The notes beneath the pieces are model-generated. The model saw only the letters and a list, made by a program, of their open reading frames with translations. It was not told where the DNA came from and did no database searches. The position numbers and the translations under genes are program-made. A stretch of 64,000 nt of DNA from Rhinopomastus cyanomelas (Eukaryota; Chordata; Aves; Bucerotiformes; Rhinopomastidae): NCBI GenBank assembly GCA_013400115.1, contig VXBP01003605.1:186001-250000 (forward strand). The letters are read 5' to 3'. Below are positions 47,466 to 60,947 of this stretch, piece after piece (within the stretch, counting starts at the first letter, position 1; each line of letters starts with the position of its first letter).

Positions 47466-47528
47466 AATCATGGAGTCCAACCATTAACTCAGCTGTCCCA
47501 AACCCACTGCTAAACCATGTCCCTGAAT
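47466..47528 (-). repeat. CR1-like scrap
   Basis: 'catggagtccaaccattaactcagctg' and 'ctaaaccatgtccctgaa' match the pattern of a CR1 3' region on the - strand, as at 59098-59225. Confidence 0.6.
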
Positions 47529-50500
47529 TCAGTAGATTAAAAAGGCAAGTTTTAGGTGTTTACTGGAACTAAAAGGTTCTTCTCTTTTTCTTGCTCTTCT
47601 CTTAATTGTAGCACCATTTGATTTCCAAGCATATGCTGATCCAAGTGCACAAACACTTTAGTGTTAAATGTAAACTCAAAAGTACTGGTTACTACTTCAA
47701 GGTTGGGTTTTTTATGGTAAAAAAAATGGTGTGGTATGTAAATCATTGCCAAGTGCTCCCTTCCCCGACACTGCTTCACTCTCTGGTTCCTTCCAGCTAT
47801 TGTCATCTCAATCCTCTTCCCCAGCTCCTGCATTTCAGTATCCCTTCACTGGCCTTTAATCGAGCCGTGGTGGCATTTTCCTGGGGAATTTGGCTGCTCT
47901 TTCCCTCTGAATTGCCAGAGGGCTTTGGCCTCTTTGGGAGTAACTGGGATTTGTGAGGCTGGTGGAAGGGGGAAAAACCCCCAAGCTCATTTTCAAAGCC
48001 CTTAGAACTGTGATAAATCTGAGACTCCTTCATATTGTGTCAGTGAGTTTCTGAGGTTCAAAGCTGCAGAGCGAGCAGGCGTATAAATCTTTCATGGTAT
48101 GTACATGTGTAAACTTTAAATTGCTGTTTAGTGACCTCGTTGGAGAGGGATGGAGAAGGAAAAGGTCCCTGAGGAGCTGCTGTTCTTAATTCTGGGTTCC
48201 TTCATCTGTAGTCATGTTTTCTTAGAAATTAATTTGTCTGTGTTCAGCAACAAATTTGCTCTGGGCCAAGTAGCTGAAAGGCATTTGGCACCTTGCTGTT
48301 GGGATGGGAATGGCACCATTAGCTCTCTGTAGGAACAGCTGCTCTTTCAAGAGCTCAGCATTCCCAGGCCACTGCGTTAACTGGCCGATGTTGCCAGGGA
48401 GAAGCAGTTCAGGGATTTGGGTTGCTCCAGTTTGGTGGCTGAGGCTGGAACTCAGTCCTCCAAGTTCATGGCTCTTGTCATGAATGAATAAATAACCGTG
48501 CTGACTCAGCAGGCTCTGAGCAGTTTGAGTCTGAGATGTCACAGGACACTATTGCTCCGTTTTCCAGGCTGGTCTGTAGCAGGTCTGGAGGGAAGGTTGC
48601 TTGACCTCGGAATTACGTCAGGCTTTTGTATTAACCACCTCCTTGTTGAGAGGATAAAGGTCTTAATGGAAAACATTGCCTTCATCTGTCTGTGGCCAGC
48701 CTGTCCTTTCCAGGCGAGTGTGTTCAAAGCTGGTGGATGAGTGCAGGGCTGGGATTGTGCCCAGTAGGGAACCGGTTTGCAGCAAGTGGGCTTGGTGGGG
48801 GTGGGCTGCTCATGGGGTCCAAACCATCTCTGTAAACTGGTGCCTCTGTGAGGATGCAAGGCTGGGTCTGAAAACCTTCTGGAGCCAGCAGAGAACGGAA
48901 TTCAGCAAAGCACAGGGAAGTAAAGCTTGAGTAACTGACTTGTTTCTTATTGAGAGATAAATTACTGCCCAGTTAATGTAGACGCTCAGTATTTTGGATA
49001 GAAACTCAGCTGCTGTGGTTGTATTTGAGTTTCTAGAAGCAATTTCTATAGATCCTTGATAAAGTTTCTTTATGTATTTTGTTATCTACCTGAAAATGCA
49101 TTGGTGGGTTTGTTGATTTATTTAAAGCCCAGGTTGTCTACTGGGGATTGTGGCCAAGGAGCTGCTTACAGATGGCTCAACACTGCTTCCTCCTCTGCCT
49201 GATCTCCTAAGAGAATGGTCTCCTAAGGGTATTTGAATGAAAAGATGGTTTGGTGGCTGTGGTGGGGTTGGGTTGATGTTTGGGCTGGATGATCTTGAAG
49301 GTCTCTTCCAAATGTTGTGGCTCTAAGTGGTACCTTTTTTCTCACCGTTGTGTATTGTGAACAGGGAGCAGAGTTACTCCCAGCATTGGTACAAACCCCA
49401 CCCCAGCACTGCAGACCCTGCCCCAGCAGGGCTTTGATGTTGTTTAGACAGACCACCTTTTCCTGAGGAAACCATAGGTCAGCAAGGACTAGTTTAGCCA
49501 GCGTCTGAGGAACATCATGGTTAAATCCCTGGTGCCTCTGAATGGAAGGTGGTGCAGATTTATCTGTCCTCTGAGCCCTTTGCCATTCTGAATGGACCTA
49601 CTGGATGATACCCACTGCCTCCCAAACCTTGTTTTCACTTGGCTCTCTGCTATTTCTCAGGTGTGAGAAGTGGGTACCTCTAGGCATGCTGTGCAATGCT
49701 GGGCACAGTGTGACAGTGATGGATGTGCCTCTGCAAGTAAATAACATTTCTGAAGACTTTTTTCATATGACAGTGCCAAGAGATTTGCAAGACTTCAGTG
49801 CTGACAGTTTCAGTAACTCCACTGAATCTGTCATGTTTCTCTTGGTAAATTAGATGTCCTGAGTTGGCCGGAACAGAGGTGCCATCTCCCATTTTTACCT
49901 GCTACCTGTCATCTGTTCAAAACTTTTTCTGCATTTTCTAATCTACTGAGCATCAAGTTTAAATTGGGCATTTCTTCTGCACCCTCTCTGTGTGTGTGCA
50001 ATAGTACATCCATTACTGATCCCAAACACATCTCTTTCCATATGATGATGCCTGAAAAATGGAGAAGACTGACACATTAGCTTAGAGAAGGGAAAAAACC
50101 AAGCTATAGCCAAGAGCTTAAATAAAAGGTCATTTCTTTCTGGAGTTCAGGATGTGTAACTTGCTCATGGTGGCATCCATGTACTGCCTTCCGTTGTACT
50201 GGCTGCACTGCTTGTGCTGCTGGGTGATTCCTCACATTTCCCAGATAGATGTTCTCATTAGGCCGCAGGCCTTCAGAAACCTGGTGACCAAAATTATATT
50301 TAAGAAAAAAAGAAAGTAAGTTGACTTCTGAGGTGTTATGATGAGGTTTTAAAATACTATGCATTTTGAAGAGCATGTCTTGCCACTCACCAGGCTTGAG
50401 ATGCAGAGAGCTGCTCAAGCTAGTACCAGTTGCTACAGGGCTGGTTGGTCCCTGCCCTGCGGAGCCAGTTGAAAGGCAGCTAGAGCAGAAGAGTTTATTC

Positions 50501-51683
50501 TGCTGGGCTTTAAAACAGGGGTCGGGACACACTGCTGGTGCTTTGAGCCCCTCCTGTGACGAGATGGTATTAAGTGACCTGAGTTTAAATGAGCTTTATG
50601 CTCACTTCACCAAAATGTGAGTGCTGGCAGTGGGCTGGGGACACAGGGGATTAGATCTGTTCTGCCTACAACAAGTATTTGTGTAATTAATTAAAAGTAG
50701 TTGAGTGAGAGGAAAGCAGGCCGTGTTTAGATTGAAATAGTTTTCATAAATGGAATTGACAGCTTGGATCAACTCCTGGGTTATTTTTTCCCTCTCCTGC
50801 TGTGCAAAGCCCTGCTCTGATGATAAGAAAATTGTGATGGAAGGTAACTGGGAGATGAAGCTTAAACACAGCCTGGCTCAGCCTGCAGTGCAGACTCCCT
50901 GTTTAACCTGCTGCTGGGCTGCAGCACTTTGTCTTGGTCATGGGGATAAATGTGTGGTATTAATTCTGTAGCTCCGAGCTGAACTCTGTCCTGCCAACCA
51001 ACCATCTCATTTCAGAGCAGCGCAGCTTCACTGGGATCCTGCAAACCCGGAGCTTTGAGTGAAATACTCGTGGACTGTGTGAGGCACTGCCTTCTGCTTT
51101 TCATATTTATTTCTATTGTTGTCAACAGATTAACATGATTCCATGTCTAGGAGCAGTTTTAAGTAATTGCTGCAATAAAAGAAGCTTCTGTGTGGGGAAC
51201 GTGGTGCCTGGTGGGTTCCAGGAAGGGAACATGACTGCAGTGTTTTTATTATCACTCTGAAATAACAACTTCTGAGATGACAAATCCTTGGTTCATGGAG
51301 AAAACTGTTGTGATGTAGCGTTAGATTTGGAATTCTGGGGACCTTCATTCTGCTGTTTGAATTATCATCTGCTGATGAAAGAGCAGGAGTCAGTGAAGAA
51401 TGAAATGGATGATTAGTGTGATTCAAATCAGTTTTAGGTAAAACTGAAATGAAAAAGGAATTAATGTGAAAGTCAGCCAGAGCTTTAGGCTCTGACTGGA
51501 ATTTATAGTCTCTTTCCTGCAAATAAAGCATTTACCTTCACTTTGAGGTAATAAAATAGCACCTGCCCTATAGCCCAGACCCCAGGGTACCATCTTCTGT
51601 CCTTTGTGGGGACAGAGATGCTTCCAGCAGGCTGAGTGCTGGTCATCTTGTCATGCTCATGTTATGTGGCTGCAGAGGATCAT
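47529..51683. other. Intron 1 segment, nearly repeat-free
   Basis: About 4.2 kb with only a decayed CR1 tail at 49240-49326. Open frames here are short and unlike known families. No RNA gene or exon is supported. Confidence 0.5.
49240..49326 (+). repeat. Decayed CR1 3' tail
   Basis: 'gggctggatgatcttgaaggtctcttccaaatg' is a CR1 3' UTR with a degraded terminal tail. Confidence 0.65.
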
Positions 51684-52164
51684 TTCATAGTTTTTGCATT
51701 AGAACGAACCCCCAAAGGGCATCTAGTCCAAGCCCCCTACAATAAGCAGGGCTATCATTCAGCAGACCAGATTGCCCAGAGCCCTATCCAGCCTGACCTT
51801 GAATGGCTCTAGGGATGGGGCCTCCCCCACCTTTCTAGGCAGCCTGTTCAAGAGATTCCCCACCCTCAGATTCAAGAACTTCTTCCTCATGTCTATTGTC
51901 AATTTGCCCTTTTTCAGCTTCAAACCACGACCCCTCGTCCTATAATTCCCTGCTTTTGTGAACAGCTTTCCTCAGCCTTCTGACAGCCCCTTTCAGGGAC
52001 TGGAAGGTTGCTATCAGGTTCCCCTAGAGCCTCCTCCTCTCCAGACTAAACAACTCCAACTCTCTTAGCCTCTCCTCAGAGCAGAGGGCATAGGCTCCAG
52101 CCCCCTGATTATTTTCGTGGCCTCCTCTGGACCTGCTCCAATAGCTCCTTATCCTTCTTATGAA
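51684..52164 (-). mobile_element. Old decayed CR1
   Basis: On the + strand: 'gggcatctagtccaagccccctacaataag', 'ccttgaatggctctagggatggggcctc' and 'cctcctctggacctgctccaatagctcc'. It is on the - strand, from the same old subfamily as 46709-47442, with many substitutions and no open frame. Confidence 0.85.
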
Positions 52165-53142
52165 AAATGAACAATTTTGGGTTTTCCTTTATGGAGTGGG
52201 AGAGCTCTTGGGGAGCAGGGCTGATCTTGTAGCTGTGGCAGTATTCCTCTCAGGGCTTACAGAGGACGGTCTCTGGAGGAGAAGGTGGCCAGGCAGCACC
52301 ATCGATGGAATGAATTTTAAAAATCGTGAGGTAGATGTTGTGGCCCACGTGAATGGTTTTATTTATTTTATAAATCTATTTCTTAATTACTTAATTTTAT
52401 ATTTTTAAAAGTACTCTGCATTCATTATGTTTGTCCCCTATTTACCTCTCTCATTTGAATGGTCTCATTTTAAGGATGGAAGCAGAACAGAGCAGGTTGG
52501 TGGAAACCCTTAAGGGCTGTGCAGTGCCTTTGTGTGACAGGGCAGCAGCAGAGCTCCTGGTCAGCCTGAGAGCTGTGAACTGCAGATACTCACTGGAACT
52601 GACACGAGTGTAGAGTGCACGTGGGCAGGAAAAGCCTGTCAGAGCAGGGCACAGTCTTCCTCTTCTTGTTCCAAGTGACTATGTGTCTCTCAAGGTAAAT
52701 GAGAGTAGTTGGGGACAAATTAGGGTCTGATGTGGCTGGAGGCTGGTTTTGGGAAAGAGCTTCCAGAATTGTTTAGAGAATAAAATTATTGGAAAAGAGC
52801 AGCAGTGGGGTGACAGGAAGGTTTGTGATGGTATCCAACAAGGGTCACGTAGCTGGGAGTTTGCTTTCGGGTGACAGGCAGGGTTGTGGTATCCAGTGTG
52901 GGTCACGTAGCTGGGGTTTTGCTTTGGGTTTAGTTCTGAGTCTAATTAGAAGGATGGATGTCAGTTGAGGATACAAGAGAGAGACATTTTGGTTTCTTCC
53001 CAGAGCCCTTTGTTACCGGTGTCTAAGGTGGGGTGTGATGGAGCACATGGGTCCTGGGGACCCTGGTCAGGCAAAACAGTGCTGTGGAGGAGAAAATAGT
53101 GCATCCTGGGTTTGTTTTAGACTTTGGGGAGGGAATATTTCA
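52165..53142. other. Intron 1 segment without recognisable features
   Basis: About 1 kb. A phrase 'ggtatccaacaagggtcacgtagctgggagttttgctttgggt' appears twice in similar form near 52825-52930, a short local duplication. Nothing else is supported. Confidence 0.45.
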
Positions 53143-53368
53143 ATGCCCAGAGTCCCATCAAGCCTGGCCTTGAACACTTCCAGGGATGGAGCATCTGGAC
53201 TACCTTTCTGGTCAACCTCTCCCAGTGCCTCAGCACCCTCATGGTGAAGAACTTCTGCCTAATATACAGTCTAAATCTCTCTTTCAGTTTCATACCGCTG
53301 TCCCTCGTCCTATCACTACAGGCCCTTATAGAAAGCCCTTCTCCAGGTTTCCTGTAACCCCTTCAGGT
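53143..53368 (-). mobile_element. Internal fragment of an old CR1
   Basis: On the + strand: 'ccttgaacacttccagggatgg', 'ctgtccctcgtcctatcactac' and 'cccttcaggtactgg'. The 3' tail expected at its left end is missing. Confidence 0.8.
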
Positions 53369-55056
53369 ACTGGAAATGATGATGCAGGTGAAGAAGCTGA
53401 TGCAGGTAGTGGTGTGGAGCTCTGGAAGAGCTAGTTGCAGGGCTGAGAGCTGGTGGGTTTCTCCAGCATCCTTGGGAGCCCCTCACTCTGCCAGTGCTAC
53501 CATTTATGTTCCCATGGAGAAGCAAATGGCCAACACCAGATGACATTTGTAGAAGGCAAGGTTTGCATTTGTATGGAACAGTCCTTCTAAATTTCAATTT
53601 AGAATTGAAAAGTTGGGAGTGTCTGGGCAGCTTTTCACCACCAGAGCCTGGTCTCTCCCTTTGCTTTTAGCCTCCTGTGCCCTGTTGGTGATGGGTGGCT
53701 GATGGCTTTTATGATCAGCAGTGAGGGTGCCCTGGGGTGCCCTGTTAGATGAGGGTTTGCAGTGGTTTTGGAGAGGTGAGGCAGTGAAATGAGGCAGTGT
53801 ATTGCAGTAAACCTGAGCTGTTGCCATTTTCATGCAGCAGAGAGCCTGAAGATAAAGGCTAATGAGCTGTGCAGAGCAGCAAAAGTCATGCACCATGGAA
53901 ATAATCTTAAGCATTTGCATGATGGCTCCTAGCCTGACCCAAGTCCTCATCTAGTGTAGAGCCAGATGAGGGACTTAAGAATTAATTACCTGCTTGATAT
54001 GCCATAGTTCATTAAGGTGTAAGTTTTAATTGTAATCCATATTGCTCTTACCCTGGAATGGATATTCAATGTTAGAGCGAAGCTGCAGGTCGATTTGCTG
54101 TTCAGAAGAATTTAGTCTGCTCTGTTGTCCTGGCTTGACCTCAGGATGTTCTTTGACAGCTCCTTGGGAGCTGAAAGTTTCCCTCCTAGAAAAGTGTTCT
54201 CCCTCCTTCTGAGAGCGAGCCCTGGCTCTGTTTGTAGGCACCAAGGGGCAAATTTGAATAATAATTAAAAAGCAGATTTTTTTTCAAAAGACCTTTGCTT
54301 TACATTGATAATTTTTTAGAAGTGAGTAAGAACAAATGAAGATGCTGCATGTAAGGCTTTCTTTTGACTTCTTAAGTGGAGAGAAGGAAGGAGGGAGAGG
54401 AAAAACCCCAAAGCCTTAAGCAGTCATTCTGTGCTATCCTACACCTTCAGCCTGCTCAGGGAAAAGAATGCTTCTCATCTGAAAAACCCATCCGTTTTAT
54501 GTGGAGTCTCTCAGCAGGAACTTGTGTCTGCCCTCTCATCCACTGGCATAGAGGACCCTCCAGATCACAATTCGTTTGTCTGTTAACTCAGTCATGACAG
54601 GGTTCTGATGTCAAGTTGTGGACTTTGCTTTTTTGGATTGAGAAACCAAGTATTTAAAATTTTTTTTTGTTTAAATTATTTTCCAATCTGCATCAGTAAG
54701 ATGCTGATATAAAAGTAATTGTTTAGTGACTTCATGCTTTGAAGGCATCACCAGTTGGGCAGTACTGGAAGCCGCTGTGTGTCACCTGCATTTCTTTCCC
54801 AGTCTTCCCCTTTTTATCCTTCACTACAGTTAGGGGAGGTGGAAAGAGCTTGGGAAGAGCAAATGACGTTGTGGAAACCTCTGTCCTTGCGCTGATCCTG
54901 TACCCATGGCACCTCTAAGATGGCAGCTCTCCTTAGAGAGGATTCACTTCCCTCCTGGTTATGTTGTTGGGACAGACTCCAAAGAGGGTCTGCTGCCTCC
55001 AGGGCTAGCACTGGGGATTCCCAGGGCTGCTCTGTCCTTCATGATTTGGCCTGAAA
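53369..55056. other. Intron 1 segment without recognisable features
   Basis: About 1.7 kb of intronic sequence. No repeat or exon is supported. Confidence 0.5.
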
Positions 55057-55576
55057 TCTGGTGAGGCCTCACCTAGAGCCCCCTATCTGGCTCTGGAGGC
55101 CTCAATACAGGAAGGACATGGACCTGAAGGACCAGGGCCAGGAGAGGACATGAAATTATCAGGGGGCTGGAGCCCCTCTGCTCTGAGGACAGGCTGGGGG
55201 AGCTGGGGTTGTTCAGCCTGGAGAGGAGAAGGCTCCTGGGGGGACCTGACAGCAACCTTCCAGTACCTGGAGGGGCCTACAAGAAGTCTGGAGAGGGAAG
55301 GCCTGGAGTGATAGGACAAAGGGCAGTGGTTTCACATTAGAGAAGGGCAGACTGAAGTAGGATGTGAGGAAGAAGTTCTTTAGCAGGAGGGGGTTTGAAC
55401 ACTGGAACAGGTTGTCCTGGGAGGGAGTTGAGGCCCCATCCCTGGACATCTTCAAGGTGAGGCTGGACAAGGCTCTGGGCAACCTGATCTGGTTGAGTCT
55501 GTCCATGTTTACTGCAGGAGGTTTGGTCTAGAAGACCTTTGGAGATCCCTTCCAACTCAGGTCATTCTATGAAATC
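55057..55576 (+). mobile_element. CR1 (older subfamily), 5'-truncated
   Basis: It carries the ORF2 C-terminal region with frame breaks and a 3' end 'gaagacctttggagatcccttccaactcagg' plus 'tcattctatg'. It is of the same subfamily as the - strand copy at 18748-19250. Confidence 0.88.
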
Positions 55577-57865
55577 GTTACTGGGAAGCACCATCCTGCC
55601 CCAGCCTTGGTGCTGGCGTGTGTGTGGCATCCAGTACCTGTGACTGCAGAGCTCTGGAGTGGATGAAGTAAGTGGGAATTTAGAAGCATTTGGGTTGTCT
55701 GGACAGTGTTGGGCTTTTAGGTTCATCCCCACTCACGGGTCACAGCCTTAAAAAAAGATTCCCTTGAAGCTGTGCTTGGCTTGCTGAGCTGAAAGCTTTT
55801 TGGCTCAGGGGGACAATCGGGACTAGCCGAGCAGCGTGTCAGAATAGATCGAGTTACGTAATGTGGTACACGGTTCAACCCTTTGAACGCGCAGGATTGC
55901 TTTTGAGAAGTTACGTGGGCAATATATTTTCCTTTGCAGGATAACCTGCGTGGCTTTTAGCAGGGATTTTCTCTAGTCTCCTTGGGTTTGAATTTGCAGA
56001 AGGAGTTTAAACTCCAGAAGCTTCATTAAAGGAGTTAAACTAAAAGCTCATATTCAGAAAATACATATTAATAAGAAGGCTGTGGGCTTGTGACTACTAG
56101 GGCTAGGGTTACTAGGGGGGAAACTAAGCTGAGTCCACATTTCCTGTATTTTGCTGTCTAACTCTATCTGAATTTGCCCCAAAACTCTTCTCATGCTCAT
56201 TCACACCCTTACAGTCCTTCCTGGTTCTGGAAATTAAAAATATGTCAGTCCTTTAAAAATGCTTTTAAAAAGTGGGATTTCAAGATATTGGCATTGATCC
56301 CACAAGAATTTTCGTGTGAGGAATGGAAGCTGAAATGCGCGGGTAGTCTGTCTCCCTTAAGGATTTTGTTATGTTTGGAGTTTATTTGGTTTTTGCGGTT
56401 TTTCTTGTTTTCCTTTGTTTTCTCCATCCCAAAGCCCCTCCAACACTGTAAAATCACTGAGTTCCCAAACGACCTTGACATTGTTTGCTCTGTTGTTCAT
56501 GAAACAGTTTATGCTGATGCTGTTAGCGTCAATATAAACATCTCAGAGTAAACACAATTCCTTTACTAAAGTGTCTACAAATAGGTTGTGCACTAGAGCA
56601 GGTGCTGGGGTCACCCAAGCATCAATCTTAAAACCATTGCTGACTAAGCAATACAGTGTATAAAGATCGTTCCTTCCCTGAAATCCCACGGGTAACGTGG
56701 TGATAACCTTGAGCAGAGCTGGTCACAGATGCGTTGGGCAGGAGCACGGACCCCTCTCCCCCCAGCACAGTGTCGTTTCTATGTAATTATGCACTGTTAG
56801 CCAGCAGAGCTGTGAGACAATGAAATCCTCTCCATTTCCCCACCATCCAGCCCAGCAGCTGGTCTCAGTGCACTTGCAGCTCTGCGGCAGAGCTGTCTCC
56901 TCAGCTACAGGAGCCTATCATTCTTGCCCTTCTCTTACCACTTGCTGGACACAATGAAACACCCTGGCAGAGCTGCCTGTGTGGCAAGAGATGTTTCATC
57001 CCTAGGTGAGGCTGGTGCTTAGTACCAGTTACTCCAGTTTGTGGGTTCTTGAAGTGATGTTGATGGCAGCCTTGAAATATTTGCAGATTCTCACATCCCA
57101 GTGTTTGTGCTTGGGCTGGGTCAGCCGTGGAGGCAGGATGTGCTGGCAGCAGGACAGAAGGATACTGACTGCAGCCCTGGATCTTCAGCTCAGAGCTCAA
57201 AGGTTGCCCCCGTGCAGAGCTTTGCTGATAGTGCCACAAAGGGATGTGAGAGAGGGGAAGGTGAGCAAAGGTTCCCAACAGAGGAGGTTGTCTTTTTGAT
57301 TTTCACTCGGGCTGTGCAATGGAGATCACTTAATGTTATGTCCAAACTGTCCTATTTGCTGTAAAGTTCAAACTGTTGATCATTCAGAAGTTTGGGCAGG
57401 GTGGTTCCGTCTCATATGTTGTTTTCTTACTGAAAACCTTTTGTTTAAGCAGATTTCTGCTGATTTGGGAGCAGAACATTTTTCCTGGTTGTCAAAACTA
57501 AATTTTCAGATATTGAGGAAAATCACCGCAATGAAAGGTTGTCTTGATGGGAGATGGTGCTTGTTTTTAATGACTGGCTCTTGTAGCTCTTGACTATTAG
57601 AGGTAAATTCAGTAATTATCCAATAAATACTATTTACTCCAGTTTAAACTCTTGGGATGAGGAAGATAGTTTTGCCTTTTGCCTGCTGCATCCAGTTCCT
57701 ACCAGAATGTAGAAATTACAGCAGAAGTTTGAGAGAGGTGCTGGCAGCTGGAACCAAAGCAAATTTGCTGCAGTGGGCCGGCAGGGTTGTGCATCACTTG
57801 GGTAATACTTGTCTAAGCTTTTATACCTTCAGTAATGTTATCTTTGCTCCCTTAATGTTTAAAAA
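55577..57865. other. Intron 1 segment without recognisable features
   Basis: About 2.3 kb. I see no CR1, exon or RNA gene. The 125-codon frame at 56174-56551 has no family-like features. Confidence 0.5.
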
Positions 57866-57976
57866 ACAAGTAGATAGAGCACTTGAGGCCATGGTCTAGG
57901 GGTCAGGGAGATGTTGAGATGAGGGCTGGACTTAATGATCCTGGAGGTCCTTTCCAACCATGATGATTCTATGATA
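57866..57976 (+). mobile_element. CR1 3' end (subfamily of the 13070 copy)
   Basis: 'gagcacttgaggccatggtct', 'gggctggacttaatgatcctgg' and the tail 'catgatgattctatg' match the 13070-13607 copy closely. Confidence 0.88.
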
Positions 57977-59097
57977 AAGGATATAAAGAGAAAAAAATGC
58001 CAGTTGGTAAGTGTAATGGTTTTAAAAAATGAAGCAGAATATGTAAGTTTAATTGGAGTGTTTTCTGTGGAAAAGTTTGGGTTTGCAGAAAGTTTTGGGC
58101 TCCCCATTTCCCCCACCTCTCTACTTCTTGCTCTGGGGAATCTGTCTTGGATTCTGTCTGTTCAGAGTGTACGAGCAGTGTTTCTGAGAGAAGACCTGGA
58201 AGAACCTGCTATTTTGAAGATTTTCAGTGGGAGTAAACTTCAGCCTGGATTTTCATGGTCATCTGCTGCACTGGAGAGAGAGGTTTCTCCTTGTCTGTTC
58301 AGAGTGACTGTAGTCCTGAGCTGAGCCAGGAGATTTATGAGGATAAATTCTTAAGGTGTCCGCTGATGCCAAGAGACTCGGAGGGCTCCACTGTGCTTCA
58401 GGAGCAGGAATTGTTGGAAGTCCCTTATCCCTGTTTAGGGTTTGGGCATTAAGGTTTTGGCTCAGTTAGGTAAGAGCATTGTGACAAATCCCCATGTGTC
58501 TCTGTGCATGCGTCTTTTATGTGGAATGTTTTTCTGGTGAGTGTGGGGATGGATTAAAATGTCTTGTTGCCTTTTTTCCCAAAATTGGAGAAGTTGTTTT
58601 GTTGCCTACAATTCGTAAGTGGTTTTCTTAAACCTTCCCTTTATGTTTAGCACTTTAGCAAACAGTACTTGTTCAAAATATATTTGGGGTTTTGAACCTG
58701 TGACTGTGGAATGGAAGGAACAAGAATGGAAGGAGCAAAATTAAGCAGTGGTCAGAGGACATTTGTATTCAGTATTGTTCCTGCACTGCATTATTTCTTC
58801 TCCAGATGTGGTAACAGCAGTTCGGTGCTGTTTTCAAGTTGATATTGTCTCAGCTTCTAATGATTATGATGATTATGATTCTAATGATTATGATTAAGTT
58901 CTTATGATTATGATAATGATTAAGTCAGAGTGTGAAGAAATACATGAGGAGTGGCACAGCCTGTGTGCAGAGCAATGCTGACAGCTTTTGCTGTTTTAGA
59001 AAGCAAGTAAACACTGGCTTGTTTAATTCCCCTTTAGGACTTAGGTTCACCAAGTGCTGGGAGAAATCCCGTGAGAAAGCTTTGAATTCATTTGTCT
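57977..59097. other. Intron 1 segment with a simple repeat
   Basis: About 1.1 kb of T-rich intronic sequence. The only structure seen is the ATGATT-type repeat at 58857-58924. Confidence 0.5.
58857..58924. repeat. Imperfect ATGATT microsatellite
   Basis: Runs of 'aatgattatgatgattatgatt' with scattered interruptions fill about 68 bases. It could be a decayed CR1 tail array, but no CR1 body is attached. Confidence 0.8.
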
Positions 59098-59225
59098 GAA
59101 TCTCAGAATTGCCCAAGCTGGAAAAGACTTTCAAATCATCTAGTCCAACCATTAACCCGTCAAATCATCTAGTCCAACTATTAACCCGGTACTGCGAAGT
59201 CGACAACTAAACTATATCCCTAAGG
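59098..59225 (-). repeat. CR1 3' end with internal duplication
   Basis: On the + strand: 'aatctcagaattgcccaagctgg', then 'caaatcatctagtcc' with its following bases occurs twice in a row as a unit of about 29 bp (near 59134-59190), then 'actaaactatatccctaagg'. It is a - strand CR1 end carrying a small tandem duplication. Confidence 0.75.
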
Positions 59226-59489
59226 ACTGTGTCAGTGAGGAAGATGATAGTGGTCATTCTTCACCATGGCTTAATAAAGCTCTTGAGGACAGGGTTCAAA
59301 AGGAAGAGCTATGGTGTGGTTGGTTTGATTTCTGGTTTGGTGAGTGCATGTGCTGTTCTTAACATAATTCCAGCATGTTCCTGTTCACTGGACGCAGGAG
59401 CCTGAAGAAGTAAGTCCAGTAATCCACTTTGGCTGGTGCTTATGGACACAGGCAGTGTAGTACTAGGATATCACAAGGAACTTCTTCCA

Positions 59490-59752
59490 ACGGACTGTAG
59501 TGCTAGAACAAGGACTAAAGTCTACAACATAAACAAGAGCAGATTTGGATGGGATCTTGGGAAGAAATTCCTCCCTGTGAGGGTGCTGAGGCACAGGAAC
59601 AGGTTGCCCAGGTAGGTTGTGGCTACTCCATTGGTGGCAGTGTTCAAAGCCAGATTGGATGGGGCTCTGGGCAGCCTGGTCTGGTGACAGGTGGCAGGGG
59701 GTTGGAGCTGGATGATCTCTGAGATCCCTTCCAATCTGAACCATTCCCTGAA
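59490..59752 (+). mobile_element. Old CR1 3' end
   Basis: The 3' end of ORF2 is decayed ('cttgggaagaaattcctccctgtgagg', 'ttcaaagccagattggatgggg'), followed by 'gatgatctctgagatcccttcc'. It is related to the 21495 copy. Confidence 0.82.
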
Positions 59753-60947
59753 AGAAACTCTATTTTAAATAGGTGCATCAAGACCCATTTTCCTGGTCTG
59801 TGCTGTGTGGGGCTCTGCTGCTGGCTTCAGTTGATGTGAGCTGGTCCTCTTTCCTATTGGCTCTGCACCTTGGGTTCATTGGTGGCTGGAACTTGTGTCC
59901 AACACATTTTATAACCACTGTCTGCCCCTGCTTACTCTTCACCCTGAAGATGCTTATTGGTGTATGGAGAACGTTGGCATCTTATGTGTCTGATTCTGAT
60001 GAGCTGCAGCTAGAAGGCAGGAACTGACTCTGTAGGGCCCTGTTTCCTCATGCCAGAGCACTGGGTGGGGATAGCGGGATAGCAGCCTGGTGGGATGGCA
60101 AGTAGCAGTAGTCAGCTTTGATCTGTTATCTTGATGATGGGGAAGGGGAAAAAAACCCACCCTTAAATTTAATCTTTACATTAGTAAGAAGGTGAGATTT
60201 CCCATGCTGAGGTTTTGAAATTGCCATCATCATTTTAAGCAAACAGGCTAGCAGCATTACTTTGCTGACTGCAGAGCAACCCAGGATTTGGAATTCTGCC
60301 TCGTACATCTGCATGTGTCACAAAAGGAATTTAATTTCCTATTTTGATGTGGGTCTTGCCCCCCTTTTCCTCATGTTCATCCCTGTTTTATTGTATTCTT
60401 TTTGTGTCTATAATCACACACATTATTGGAACTGGCAAGATGAGCCCCTCCAGATGGGCTGTGCCAGACCCCAGCCAATGCTGACTCTGTTCCCATGGCA
60501 GACTGTGTTCCAAGGCAGTGGAGCTCAGCTGTCAAAACCCATTCCCTTTCTAGACTGATACTAAACCCATCTTCTTACATAATGGCTTGATGCAGGGTGG
60601 CTGGCGATAGCATCGAGAATTGTCCCAGGCTGAAGAAAGCATCTCGTAGCATGTTGAACCATGCTAGTTAAAAGCGGTAGTTTGAAATCGTATGGTCTAG
60701 GAAACTTTCCTTGTTCTTCTGTCAGATAAAATGGCTTGAGGAGTTTAGATTCTGAACCTTTTCACTGGGGCTTTGTGGTGGGGTTTGGTGGGTTTTTTTA
60801 GTTTTCTCTGAATTTTGATGCCCTTTGTGTGAAAAATCCTTCACTAGTTTTACTCAAGGTAACGTGTTTTATGCTGTGATTTTCACCAGGACAGGTCCTG
60901 TTCTCCTTCTGTGGGAGAATATACTAATTTCACTCATTATTTTGCAG
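59753..60947. other. KIAA1549L: Intron 1 end before exon 2
   Basis: About 1.2 kb with no repeat. It ends in a convincing acceptor: branch-point-like 'tactaat' near 60922 and T-rich sequence up to 'ttttgcag' at 60947. Confidence 0.6.

Noticed and set aside
58857..58924. CR1 tail array
   Set aside because: The repeat unit differs from the CR1 octamer and no CR1 3' UTR is attached, so it is listed only as a microsatellite.
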